A DNA stretch of 64,000 nt from Cyanobium gracile PCC 6307 (lineage in GTDB: Bacteria; Cyanobacteriota; Cyanobacteriia; PCC-6307; Cyanobiaceae). A program made the position numbers and the translations under genes. The notes under the pieces were generated by a model. It saw nothing but the letters and a program-made list of their open reading frames with translations. It was not told the origin of the DNA and did no database searches. Every line of letters begins with the position of its first letter. Position 1 is the first letter of the stretch. Shown piece by piece: positions 26,332 through 34,213 of the stretch. The stretch covers positions 1,203,964 to 1,267,963 of the forward strand of contig NC_019675.1 of NCBI RefSeq assembly GCF_000316515.1. The letters run 5' to 3'.

Positions 26332-27414
26332 ATGTACCGCGAACCCACCATCAGCCCCAAAGCCATCGCCTGGGCCCTGCTGAGTCAGTCGATCTGGCTG
26401 CCGTTGCTGGCCATTGATGCCCACGACCGCTGGCAGGCGCGGGTCAAGGACACGGCCATCCCCCAGCCAGCCGATCCCAAGGGCACCGACGAAGCCATCG
26501 CCTCCCTGCCGGAAGCACCTGCAGCCGCCCCGGTGGCCCAGACCTCCTCGCCCCTCGACGACCTGGGCTCCACCACCGGGCACGTGCTCAGCTCGGCCTC
26601 CGACAAGATCGGCTCCTTGCTGGATGCTCCCCTGGCCCGCAGTCTCGATCTGAGCGGCCCCTCCAACTCCTCGCGGGCCCGTCCCGATCCCGGTCGCCGA
26701 CCGGTGGTCGCCCACCGCAGCACCGCGCCGGCGCGCGTGGCCAAGGCCCCTGCCGGCCCGGCCTCCTTCCGCATCGATGGCCCCCCCCTGGGTACCACCG
26801 GCCTGGGCAGTGCCCAGACCCTGCTGCAGCGGAACTTCTCGAACTCCGAGCTTCTCGGTGGCGTGCTCACCATCCACGACCTCGGCAGGCCCGCCATGCC
26901 CACGGTCGCCCGGGCCGAGCGGGCCCGATGGGCCAGAAGCGGCGACCCGATGGCTCCCCTGCCCCAGAACCTGAGGGAACCGATGCGCCAGGCGATCCGC
27001 ACCCTGCCCACCCCCACGCCCACCAAAACGGCCAAGCTGCAGCAGGCCCGGGTCATCCACGTGCCCTCCACCCGGGTCAGCAAGCCCACCCAGGTGCCCC
27101 TCGCCATCCAGGCCGACGGCAGCGTCGATGTGCTGAGCCAGCCGGATGATCCCGCCGTGATCGAGGACATCCGGGAATGGTCCAGCCGCCAGCCGGCCCA
27201 GGCCCCCGGGACCGTCACGCCAACGGTCGTCAACCTCCAGCCGCTCCCGGCTGAGGTGAGGGCCACCCCCTCCCCCGTCCGGGTCGCGCCGGTGGCCAGC
27301 AGCGCCCCGATCGCCCCGCCGCCGGCCGCTGCCACGCTCGCCCCTGTGGCGGACGCCCCCGACCCCACCCCGGCCCCGGCCGGTCCCTCCGGCGCCGTGG
27401 TGTCCCCCCAGTGA
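26332..27414 (+). CDS. Pro/Ala-rich single-anchor envelope protein of unknown function
   Basis: A 360-residue protein I do not recognise. A weak hydrophobic segment at residues 11-28 (AIAWALLSQSIWLPLLAI) may anchor it; the remainder is low-complexity, rich in Pro, Ala, Thr and Arg, with no enzymatic motif. The C-terminal 80 residues are almost entirely Ala/Pro/Val/Thr. It lies 22 bases after the Wza-like gene and overlaps the next, barrel-like gene by 4 bases. A periplasm-spanning linker between export channel and wall is a guess from composition only. Confidence 0.7.
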   Translation: MYREPTISPKAIAWALLSQSIWLPLLAIDAHDRWQARVKDTAIPQPADPKGTDEAIASLPEAPAAAPVAQTSSPLDDLGSTTGHVLSSASDKIGSLLDAPLARSLDLSGPSNSSRARPDPGRRPVVAHRSTAPARVAKAPAGPASFRIDGPPLGTTGLGSAQTLLQRNFSNSELLGGVLTIHDLGRPAMPTVARAERARWARSGDPMAPLPQNLREPMRQAIRTLPTPTPTKTAKLQQARVIHVPSTRVSKPTQVPLAIQADGSVDVLSQPDDPAVIEDIREWSSRQPAQAPGTVTPTVVNLQPLPAEVRATPSPVRVAPVASSAPIAPPPAAATLAPVADAPDPTPAPAGPSGAVVSPQ

Positions 27415-28085
27415 GACGCAACCGGCTCCACCCCTTCGGCCTCCCCCTGGTCGGCCTGGCCTGTCTGGCTGTCGGTGGCGAGGCGGGCCGGGCCCAGTCC
27501 CTTCCCGCGCCACCGGCCCCCTGGGTTCCCATCGCGGCGGAACCCGCGGCGGCCGGCTGGGAGCCCGTCACCGACGCGGCCACCCTCCCACCGGACTATC
27601 TCCCGCCTCCGGCCAACCGCGATCCCGCCGAGCTGGCGATCGTGCCGCGTCAGGGCAAACCGATCGAGAACGTCGGCATCTACGGCATCGGCGGTGGCGT
27701 CAATTTCGGCAGCGATCTGCCCAACAGCGGGGTGTTGACCGGTCGGGTCGGGTACAAACTCAACGAAACTCTGGCGGTCTCCCTGCGGCCCAGCGTGATC
27801 TTCGGTAACCGGGATCTGCTGGGCCGCTACAACGGCCAGACCTCCTTCCAGCTTCCCCTCACCCTGGATCTGTTCCGTCGCTCCATGGTCTCCCCCTACC
27901 TGGGGGGTGGGATCGCCACCAACACCTATTCGACGGGACAGACCAACGCCATGCTCACCGGCGGAGTTGATGTGAACATCACCCAGAACGTGACCCTGGG
28001 GTTCAACGTCAACTACGTCTTCCTGCCCGATGGCGTCACCTTTGACGCCCTCCAGGCCATGACGCTTCTCTACCTCAAGTTCTGA
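27411..28085 (+). CDS. Small outer-membrane beta-barrel-like protein
   Basis: A 224-residue protein with GTG start inside the upstream stop. The N-terminus is a signal peptide (PFGLPLVGLACLAVGGEAGRAQS). From residue about 80 it shows alternating hydrophobic/polar strands: GIYGIGGGVNFGSDLPNSG, GRVGYKLNETLAVSLRPSVIFG, FQLPLTLDLF, VSPYLGGGIATNTYS, NAMLTGGVDVNITQNVTLGFNVNYVF, ending in LLYLKF. The aromatic C-terminal Phe is the usual BAM signal. Eight-stranded OmpA/OmpW-like topology is plausible. It closes the export operon and could help anchor or pass the polymer. Confidence 0.75.
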   Translation: MRRNRLHPFGLPLVGLACLAVGGEAGRAQSLPAPPAPWVPIAAEPAAAGWEPVTDAATLPPDYLPPPANRDPAELAIVPRQGKPIENVGIYGIGGGVNFGSDLPNSGVLTGRVGYKLNETLAVSLRPSVIFGNRDLLGRYNGQTSFQLPLTLDLFRRSMVSPYLGGGIATNTYSTGQTNAMLTGGVDVNITQNVTLGFNVNYVFLPDGVTFDALQAMTLLYLKF

Positions 28086-28113
28086 GGCCAAGGCGCGTGG
28101 GTTGGGAGCTGGC

Positions 28114-28689
28114 TCAATCGGCCACCGCTTCGATGGCGGCGGCGATCGCCTGACGCTGTTCGGCGTCGTACCCCCAGCGGTTGAGGAAGGCCCTGTCCTC
28201 CGCCACCGCTCCCTCGGATCCACTGTCCTCCGCGGCAGCCGCCAGCAGGGTTTCCAGCCGCCGCTTCACGGCGACCGGCTCCAGCTGGCGCAGCAGTTCG
28301 GTGCTGCGCAGCTGCACCCGCTCTGAGCCGGCCTGGTGGTCCCGGTCCCCCGAGCGCCGGTGGTGGAGCACCATCGCCGTGCTCATGGCCAGGTTGCGGG
28401 CCGTGAGATCCACCACCCCCGGGCCCGCCTGCCGCAGGGCGGCCACCAGGGGTTCCGGCAGCCGGTCGAGCAGGGGCGCCTCGCCGGTGAGGCCGACCAC
28501 GAAGAAGCCGCGGGCCCCGTCCCGGCTCGCCACCAGCTCCCCCACCCGATCGGCCAGCACCTCATCGCTGAGCTCCCCCGCTTCCCACAGGCCGATCCAC
28601 TGGGCCGCGATCTCCATCGCCTGGGGGAAGCTCGGTGCCGGCGGGGTCCCGGTCAGGGGGGTCCCGGTCAGCGGGGCGTCATCGGTCAT
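28114..28689 (-). CDS. Conserved-looking protein of unknown function
   Basis: A 191-residue protein from ATG at 28689. I do not recognise the family. It starts with a threonine/proline repeat (TGTPLTGTPPAP), then reads as a soluble alpha/beta protein: AAQWIGLWEAGELSDEVLADRVGELV, GFFVVGLTGEAPLLDRLPEPLVAAL, VVDLTARNLAMSTAMVLHHRRSGD and a C-terminal helical pair RAFLNRWGYDAEQRQAIAAAIEA. It is divergent from era with about 46 bases between starts, so the two may share a promoter region. A longer frame extending into era is a shadow. Confidence 0.65.
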   Translation of the reverse strand: MTDDAPLTGTPLTGTPPAPSFPQAMEIAAQWIGLWEAGELSDEVLADRVGELVASRDGARGFFVVGLTGEAPLLDRLPEPLVAALRQAGPGVVDLTARNLAMSTAMVLHHRRSGDRDHQAGSERVQLRSTELLRQLEPVAVKRRLETLLAAAAEDSGSEGAVAEDRAFLNRWGYDAEQRQAIAAAIEAVAD

Positions 28690-28735
28690 GGCGGCGGACG
28701 GGCGGCGGGGCCCACGGGCTGGCAGTGTTGAGGCT

Positions 28736-29725
28736 ATGGACCCGAGCGCCCCGACCGCCAGCCCCGGCGATGCCCAGCCCGACAACGGCAGCAGCGAAGG
28801 GACGGCCTTCCGCTCCGGCTTCGTGGCCCTGATCGGACGGCCGAACGTGGGCAAATCCACCCTGCTCAACCAGCTGGTGGGCCAGAAGGTGGCGATCACC
28901 TCCCCCGTGGCCCAGACCACCCGCAACCGGCTGCGGGCCATCCTCACCACGCCCGCCGCCCAGTTGATCCTGCTGGACACGCCGGGGATCCACAAACCCC
29001 ACCACCTGCTGGGGGAACGTCTGGTGCAGAGCGCCCGGGGGGCCATCGGCGAGGTCGATGTGGTGCTGCTGCTGGTGGATGCCAGCCAGCCGGCCGGCCG
29101 GGGGGACGGCTTCATCGTCGACCTGCTGCGCCACAGCCGGGTGCCGGTGCATGTGGCCCTCAACAAGAGCGACCGGGTCGGCGCCGACGCCGAGGATCTG
29201 GCCGCCACCTACCGGGAGTTGCTGGCGGAGGGTGGCGATCCCCCCGTGGCTTGGCCCCTGCACCCCTGCAGCGCCCTCAACGGTGACGGCTGCCAGGCCC
29301 TGGTGGAAGCCCTGGCCGCCGAGCTGCCGCCCGGTCCGCTGCTTTACCCGGCTGACACGATCAGTGACCAGCCGGAGCAGCTGCTGCTGGCGGAGCTGAT
29401 CCGGGAGCAGGTGCTGACCCTCACCCGGGAGGAGGTGCCCCATTCAGTGGCGGTGCGGATCGAGCGGATCGTGGAGGACGAGGGCAAAGTCAAAGGCAAG
29501 GAACGCACGGCCGTGCTCGCCACCGTGCTGGTGGAGCGCAGCAGTCAGAAGGGCATCCTGATCGGCAAGGGGGGCCAGATGCTCAAGGCCATCGGCCAGG
29601 GAGCACGGCTGCAGATGCAGAAGGTGTTCGACGGTCCGGTGTACCTGGAGCTGTTCGTCAAGGTGGTGCCCAACTGGCGCAGCCATCCGGGCCGACTGGC
29701 CGAGCTGGGCTACCGGGGCGACTGA
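28736..29725 (+). CDS. era: GTPase Era
   Basis: A 329-residue ribosome-assembly GTPase that binds 16S rRNA near its 3' end. All G motifs are visible: G1 GRPNVGKST (34-42), G2 region PVAQTTRNRLR, G3 LLDTPGIHKP, G4 NKSD. The C-terminal KH domain has SSQKGILIGKGGQMLKAIGQGAR. The start is an ATG followed by a short Ser/Pro/Asp-rich leader of about 25 residues; an upstream in-frame extension overlaps the divergent gene and is rejected. Confidence 0.96.
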   Translation: MDPSAPTASPGDAQPDNGSSEGTAFRSGFVALIGRPNVGKSTLLNQLVGQKVAITSPVAQTTRNRLRAILTTPAAQLILLDTPGIHKPHHLLGERLVQSARGAIGEVDVVLLLVDASQPAGRGDGFIVDLLRHSRVPVHVALNKSDRVGADAEDLAATYRELLAEGGDPPVAWPLHPCSALNGDGCQALVEALAAELPPGPLLYPADTISDQPEQLLLAELIREQVLTLTREEVPHSVAVRIERIVEDEGKVKGKERTAVLATVLVERSSQKGILIGKGGQMLKAIGQGARLQMQKVFDGPVYLELFVKVVPNWRSHPGRLAELGYRGD

Positions 29726-29810
29726 GCACGCCGGCAAACCGCATGCGCCAGCTTGGGGTTTGCGAAGATCCCAAGCGGGTCCACCGGCCCCGATCTACCG
29801 CCGCCCCGCC

Positions 29811-30344
29811 GTGACCAGCGCGACCGAGCCCCCCAGCCCAGACACGATCGCTCATTTTCCGCCCGAGACGATCGCGGCGTTCCTGGCCTTCTGCGCCGGC
29901 GACTGGCTCTCCCTGCGCAGCTGCTTCAGCCTCGAGGAGGCGGCGGAGGCGTCCCGGGAGGCCGAGGCGGACGGGGTCAGCTGGCACAGCTCCGAGCGGG
30001 GGGACCTGAGCGTCACCTACCTGGCCCCTGAGCAAAGCGGCGAGCCCGGAGGACTGGAGATCACCCCACCGGGAAGCGGCCGCCACCGACTCCTGTTCCG
30101 CCCCGACGGCGGCTTCCAGGGCAGCGCCCCGGACGGGGCCACCAGCTCGGGGCGCTGGCAGCTCTGGCCGGACGGAAGCCTGGAGCTGACCAGCGAGCGC
30201 GCCGGCACCTCGGTGCGGGAACGGATCTGGTTCACCAAGGCCAACCTGCGCCTGCGCAGCAGCGTGGAGCACCACCCCGACGGCCGACCAGGCCGGGCCA
30301 GCTTCAGCTCCGAGATCCGGCGGGTCAGCCGACCCGCCGGCTGA
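29811..30344 (+). CDS. Phycobiliprotein lyase, CpcS/CpeS family
   Basis: About 177 residues from the GTG chosen; a TTG at 29760 gives an Arg/Pro-rich extension. Family features: FCAGDWLSLRSCFSLEE near the start, WHSSERGDLSVTYLAP, WQLWPDGSLELTSE, ERIWFTKANLRLRSSVEH and the terminal SFSSEIRRVSRP block. CpcS/CpeS proteins are small lipocalin-like barrels that attach phycobilins to cysteines of phycobiliproteins. It marks the organism as a phycobilisome-containing cyanobacterium. The bilin and target subunit cannot be fixed from sequence alone. Confidence 0.88.
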   Translation: MTSATEPPSPDTIAHFPPETIAAFLAFCAGDWLSLRSCFSLEEAAEASREAEADGVSWHSSERGDLSVTYLAPEQSGEPGGLEITPPGSGRHRLLFRPDGGFQGSAPDGATSSGRWQLWPDGSLELTSERAGTSVRERIWFTKANLRLRSSVEHHPDGRPGRASFSSEIRRVSRPAG

Positions 30345-30354
30345 GGCCACCCCC

Positions 30355-31050
30355 ATGCGCTTCGATGTGGTCAGTCTGGTGCCGGACGCCTTCACCCCCC
30401 TGCTGGGGCTGGGGGTGATCGGCCGCGCCTTCGCCGCCGGCATCGCCGAGGTCCACACCCACAACCCCCGCGACCACGCCACGGATCGCTACCGCAAAGT
30501 GGACGACGTGCCCTACGGCGGCGGCGCCGGCATGGTGCTCAAGCCCGAGCCGGTCTACGCCGCCTTCGAAGCCATCCCGGTGCTGCCGCGCCGCCGCGTG
30601 CTGCTGATGAGCCCCCAGGGCCAGCCCCTGCACCAGCGCGACCTGCGCCGCTGGGCGACGGAGCACGACCAGCTGGTGCTGCTCTGCGGCCACTACGAGG
30701 GCTTCGATGAACGCATCCGGCCCCTGGCGAATGAGGAGGTGTCCCTGGGGGATTTCGTGCTCACCGGCGGCGAGCTGCCTGCCCTGGTGGTGATCAGCGG
30801 CGTGGTGCGGCTGCTGCCCGGCACCGTGGGCTCGCCGGACTGCCTCGAGGCCGAGAGCCACAGCGGCCTGCTGCTGGAGCACCCCCACTACACCCGGCCG
30901 GCGGAGTTCCGCGGCATGGCGGTGCCGGAGGTGCTGCGCAGCGGCGACCACGGTGCCATCGCCCGCTGGCGGCTGGAGCAGCAGGTGGCCCGCACCCGCG
31001 AGCGCCGCGCCGACCTGCTGGCCCTGTGGCAGGCGCAGCAGGAGACCTGA
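30355..31050 (+). CDS. trmD: tRNA (guanine-N1)-methyltransferase TrmD
   Basis: A 231-residue SPOUT methyltransferase that makes m1G37 in tRNAs with G36. Diagnostic segments: RFDVVSLVPDAFTPLL, YRKVDDVPYGGGAGMVL, LCGHYEGFDERI, SLGDFVLTGGELPALVVI (trefoil-knot SAM site with catalytic Asp) and the C-terminal ARWRLEQQVARTRERRADLL. Length is normal. It follows the lyase gene after 10 bases. Confidence 0.96.
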   Translation: MRFDVVSLVPDAFTPLLGLGVIGRAFAAGIAEVHTHNPRDHATDRYRKVDDVPYGGGAGMVLKPEPVYAAFEAIPVLPRRRVLLMSPQGQPLHQRDLRRWATEHDQLVLLCGHYEGFDERIRPLANEEVSLGDFVLTGGELPALVVISGVVRLLPGTVGSPDCLEAESHSGLLLEHPHYTRPAEFRGMAVPEVLRSGDHGAIARWRLEQQVARTRERRADLLALWQAQQET

Positions 31051-31116
31051 AGCACGCCCCCTGAAACGCGCCATCGCCCCGGACCGGCGACACTGGATCC
31101 GCCCCCACCGCCCCCC

Positions 31117-31602
31117 ATGCAGCTGCGCATCGGCAACGGCTACGACATCCACCGGCTCGTCCCGGGCCGTCCCCTGATCCTGGGCGGCGTGCGCCTGGAG
31201 CACCCCGACGGCCTGGGGCTGGACGGCCACAGCGACGCCGACGTGCTCGTGCATGCCCTGATGGACGCCCTGCTGGGGGCCCTCAGCCTGGGGGACATCG
31301 GCACCCACTTCCCGCCGGAGGAGGAGCGCTGGCGTGGCGCCGACAGCCTGGTGCTGCTGGAGCAGGTGATGGCGCTGGTGGTGGAGCGGGGCTGGCAGGT
31401 GCTCAACCTCGACACGGTGGTGGTGGCGGAGCGGCCCCGCCTCAAGCCCCACATCGCCGCCATGCGGGAAGCGATCGCCGGCCGCATGGGCCTGGCTCCC
31501 GAGCAGGTGGGGGTGAAGGCGACCACCAACGAGGGTCTGGGGCCCACGGGCCGCCAGGAGGGCATCGCCTGCCATGCGGTGGCGCTGCTGCACCGGTCGT
31601 GA
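31117..31602 (+). CDS. ispF: 2-C-methyl-D-erythritol 2,4-cyclodiphosphate synthase
   Basis: A 161-residue MEP-pathway enzyme that converts CDP-ME 2-phosphate to cyclic MEcPP, needed for chlorophyll phytol, carotenoids and quinones. [11 protein letters not shown] holds the zinc-binding Asp/His, [22 protein letters not shown] the conserved HSDAD motif, and the C-terminus has [28 protein letters not shown]. Full length. The stop overlaps the next GTG start by 4 bases. Confidence 0.97.
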   Translation: MQLRIGNGYDIHRLVPGRPLILGGVRLEHPDGLGLDGHSDADVLVHALMDALLGALSLGDIGTHFPPEEERWRGADSLVLLEQVMALVVERGWQVLNLDTVVVAERPRLKPHIAAMREAIAGRMGLAPEQVGVKATTNEGLGPTGRQEGIACHAVALLHRS

Positions 31603-32084
31603 CCCGTCAACCGCCGCGGCTCGCTACCTTGCTCGCCGCCCTCTGCCTGTTCACTATCGTGCTGGTCGGCCTTCCCGCCTCGGCCCAGGCCGTCAGTGCC
31701 CTGACCCAGGGGCCGGTCGTGGAGCAGCTGCGGGTGAAGGTGCCCGCCGGCGCCCGCGGTGCCTGGCTGCTGGCGGAGGAGGAGAGCTGGGGGCCCTGGC
31801 TGCAACGCCAGGACGGCTTCCTGGGCCGGGACCTGCTCTGGGATGCGGAACGGGAGGAGGGCCTGCTGCTGATCCGCTGGCGCAGCCGCCGCCAGTGGCT
31901 GGCCATCCCGGCCAGCGAGATCAAGGCCGCCCAGGTCCGCTTCGAAGCTGCGGCCCGGCGGGCCCTGGCCCACGACCCGGGGGAGAGGGGTCTGGCCCGG
32001 GCCGCCAACCCCTTTCCCCTGGTCCACGCCGGTGAACTGGAGTGGGTGGCTCTGACGCCGCCGCTGGAGGAGGAGGGGCATTGA
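31599..32084 (+). CDS. Secreted small protein, TIGR03792-like (cyanobacterial)
   Basis: A 161-residue protein with GTG start overlapping the ispF stop. A signal peptide is clear ([21 protein letters not shown]). The mature part, [43 protein letters not shown] and [18 protein letters not shown], matches a cyanobacterial family with a monooxygenase (ABM)-like ferredoxin fold that I know as TIGR03792. Its biochemical role is unknown. Translational coupling with larB downstream (TTGA overlap). Confidence 0.7.
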   Translation: MTRQPPRLATLLAALCLFTIVLVGLPASAQAVSALTQGPVVEQLRVKVPAGARGAWLLAEEESWGPWLQRQDGFLGRDLLWDAEREEGLLLIRWRSRRQWLAIPASEIKAAQVRFEAAARRALAHDPGERGLARAANPFPLVHAGELEWVALTPPLEEEGH

Positions 32085-32773
32085 GCGAGGACGCCCGGCT
32101 CGACCTGGGCCGCCGGGGCCGGCTCGGCATGGTGGAGGCGGTCTGGGGCGAGCACAAGAGCGTCGAGCAGATCGCCGCCGTCATGCTGGAGATGCGCCGG
32201 GCCGGGGAACTGGCGCTGGTGACCCGGGTGTCGGCGGAGAAGGCCGCGGCGGTGCAGCGCCAGCTGGAGGAGTCCATCGGCACCCTGGGAGCCGAGGCGG
32301 CGCCCCGGCACGATCCGGCGGCCCGCTGCCTCACCTGGCCCGCCCCACCACCGGCCGATCCGGCCCTCGGACGGGTGGCAGTGCTCGGCGGTGGCAGCAG
32401 CGACCTCACCGTGGCGTCCGAGGCTCGCCTGGCCCTGGCCTGCCACGGAGTGGCCAGCGACCTGGTGCTCGACGTGGGCGTGGCCGGACTGCACCGGCTC
32501 CTGGGGCAGCTGGAGGGACTGCGCCAGGCCCGGGTGCTGATCGCCTGTGCCGGCATGGAGGGGGCCCTGCCCACCGTGCTGGCCGGTCTGCTGCCCCAGC
32601 CGGTGATCGGCGTGCCGGTGGCGGTGGGCTACGGGGTGAGCGTCGGCGGCCAGGCGGCCCTGATGGGCATGCTGGCCAGCTGCGCCCCCGGGCTCACTGT
32701 GGTGAACATCGACAACGGCTATGGAGCCGCCATGGCGGCCCTGCGGATCCTTCAGCTGGGCGTGGCCGGCTGA
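32081..32773 (+). CDS. larB: LarB-type AIR carboxylase-like protein
   Basis: About 230 residues from the TTG that overlaps the preceding stop. The N-terminal half (LDLGRRGRLGMVEAVWGEHKSVEQI) and the C-terminal PurE-like domain (VAVLGGGSSDLTVASEARLAL, LIACAGMEGALPTVLAGLL, PVIGVPVAVGYGVS, LTVVNIDNGYGAA) are the LarB arrangement. LarB carboxylates and hydrolyses nicotinic acid adenine dinucleotide in nickel-pincer cofactor synthesis. LarC and LarE are not in this window, so either they are elsewhere or this copy has another role. Confidence 0.9.
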   Translation: MSEDARLDLGRRGRLGMVEAVWGEHKSVEQIAAVMLEMRRAGELALVTRVSAEKAAAVQRQLEESIGTLGAEAAPRHDPAARCLTWPAPPPADPALGRVAVLGGGSSDLTVASEARLALACHGVASDLVLDVGVAGLHRLLGQLEGLRQARVLIACAGMEGALPTVLAGLLPQPVIGVPVAVGYGVSVGGQAALMGMLASCAPGLTVVNIDNGYGAAMAALRILQLGVAG

Positions 32774-32932
32774 TCAGCCGCCGGGGATCAATGGATCCGA
32801 TGGCGGCGCCTCAATCTCCAGCACGGTCTGGAGCCAGAGGGTGAGGGAGCGGGGCAGGCGCCCCTGCTCGTAGCGCTCGATGGCCTCGAGCAGGACCGGG
32901 GTGTTGATCCAGCTGATCCGATGGGGAGGCAC
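32774..32932 (-). CDS. Small protein of 52 residues, unknown function
   Basis: Read directly on the minus strand from a GTG at 32932: the product contains HRISWINTPVLLEAIERYE and RLPRSLTLWLQTVLEIEAPP, with a natural helix-like pattern and no low-complexity bias. Overlapping frames on the same strand give Arg/Pro-rich nonsense by comparison. An in-frame stop lies upstream near 33000, bounding the frame. Its 3' end abuts the larB stop without overlap. I believe similar short proteins exist in related picocyanobacteria, but that needs a search. Confidence 0.55.
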   Translation of the reverse strand: MPPHRISWINTPVLLEAIERYEQGRLPRSLTLWLQTVLEIEAPPSDPLIPGG

Positions 32933-32995
32933 CGGCGCCTGCGGCTTCTGAGGCGCAGTGTGGGCGAGGACCGGCCGGCCGGCAAGGCCGCCGGT

Positions 32996-33943
32996 TCAAA
33001 GATGCTGCAGGTCGGGGTAGGCCGTGATCACCTGCTCGGTGGTCAGCACTTCGCCGGCCCCTTCCGGCTGCCAGATCACCTCGATGGCAAGCAGATCGTC
33101 CGCACCGACGGCACCGAGCTTCTGGAGCGAATCACGCAGGTCGTCGGCGGTGCCGGCCCCCTTGATCGCCAGGCTGCGCCGGCTGGCCACCAGCAGGGTG
33201 ACGACGATGAAATCACTGGCGGCGTCGCTGGCGCCGGGGGCGACCGGCGCCGGCTCGCTGAAGCGGCGGCCGGACACGTTGGCGGTGAGTTCCCGCTCCA
33301 GCTTGCTGCGCTCCTGCATGGAGAGCCGGTTGAAGGTGGATTCGGCGCTGGCGAAAGGCACCTGGCCCACCTCGCCGCTGGCGTACACCCAGAGATCCGG
33401 ATGGCGCAGCAGGGAGAGGCTGGTTTCCTGGAGCACCCGCTGCAGGCCTGAGCTGCTGGAGGTATCCGACGAACCGGCCAGGCGCCGCAGGTCGTCCTGG
33501 AGATCGCGGGCGGACGCCAGCAGACCCACCTGGATCTGGGCGATCGAGACCGGCCCGTCCGGGCGGGGGTTGTAGGCCAGCTCGGAGCCCGAGCCCCCGA
33601 GGGCCGGAGAGCCGCCGCCACGCAGGGCGTTGACCACCACACCGGCCACGGCCATGAGGATCAGGAAACCGAACAGGCCGCCGCCACCGAATCCGAAGAT
33701 CGGCACGATGAAGGGAAAGCCGATGCCGCCGCCCCGGTAGCCACCGCCACTGAAGCCACCACCTCCGTAGCCACCACCGCCGCCATAGCTGCGGGGCATG
33801 GAGGGGGCCGAGCGGAAGCTGCCGCCACCGATGCGGCCACCGCTGGCGGCATGGGCCGGCGGCGGCGAGGCGATCACGAGGCCGGCCACCAACACGGGCA
33901 CGACCATCAGACCGGCCAGGCGCCGGAGCAAGCGGGAACCCAT
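32996..33943 (-). CDS. DUF1517 family membrane/secreted protein
   Basis: A 315-residue protein. Signal peptide (LAGLMVVPVLVAGLVIASPPPAHA) followed by a Gly/Tyr-rich linker (repeats of GGGGY and GGGF), a hydrophobic helix (LFGFLILMAVAGVVVNAL) and a C-terminal domain with VSIAQIQVGLLASARDLQDDL, STFNRLSMQERSKLERELTANV, FIVVTLLVASR and DDLLAIEVIWQPE. This layout is that of DUF1517 proteins shared by cyanobacteria and plastids. Function unresolved. Confidence 0.85.
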   Translation of the reverse strand: MGSRLLRRLAGLMVVPVLVAGLVIASPPPAHAASGGRIGGGSFRSAPSMPRSYGGGGGYGGGGFSGGGYRGGGIGFPFIVPIFGFGGGGLFGFLILMAVAGVVVNALRGGGSPALGGSGSELAYNPRPDGPVSIAQIQVGLLASARDLQDDLRRLAGSSDTSSSSGLQRVLQETSLSLLRHPDLWVYASGEVGQVPFASAESTFNRLSMQERSKLERELTANVSGRRFSEPAPVAPGASDAASDFIVVTLLVASRRSLAIKGAGTADDLRDSLQKLGAVGADDLLAIEVIWQPEGAGEVLTTEQVITAYPDLQHL

Positions 33944-33970
33944 GACGTACGACGTTGCGATGGCAGGAAT

Positions 33971-34210
33971 CTAGGAACCGCCCCCCACGATGGTGACCAC
34001 TTCCAGCACATCGGATTCCACCACAGGCTGGGCGGGCCAGCGATCCCTGGGGAGGATCTCACCGTTGAACTCCACCACCACCAGGCGCGGCTGGTAGCCG
34101 AGGGCCACGAGCACGGCATCGAGACACAGGCCCGCCGGGCAGCGGCGCGCTTCCCCGTTGACCCGAAGCAGCAGGTCTCCCGTCATGCCACCGGTCATGC
34201 CACCCGTCAT
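33971..34210 (-). CDS. thiS: Sulfur carrier protein ThiS
   Basis: Up to 79 residues. LLLRVNGEARRCPAGLCLDAVLVALGYQPRLVVVEFNGEILPRDRW is the ThiS beta-grasp fold, which carries thiocarboxylate sulfur for the thiazole of thiamine. Three in-frame ATGs at 34210, 34198 and 34186 arise from a short repeat; the first overlaps the thiE stop (ATGA), the third gives the most family-like length of 71 residues. The C-terminus reads VGGGS, so one Ser follows the Gly-Gly that is normally terminal. Confidence 0.85.
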   Translation of the reverse strand: MTGGMTGGMTGDLLLRVNGEARRCPAGLCLDAVLVALGYQPRLVVVEFNGEILPRDRWPAQPVVESDVLEVVTIVGGGS

Positions 34211-34213
34211 GCC
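34182..34213. repeat. Imperfect 12-base tandem repeat at the thiE/thiS junction
   Basis: The unit GTCATGCCACCC/G is repeated almost three times, giving the residues MTGGMTGGMTG at the ThiS N-terminus. Each unit carries an in-frame start codon, so gain or loss of one unit would not destroy the gene. Confidence 0.7.
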
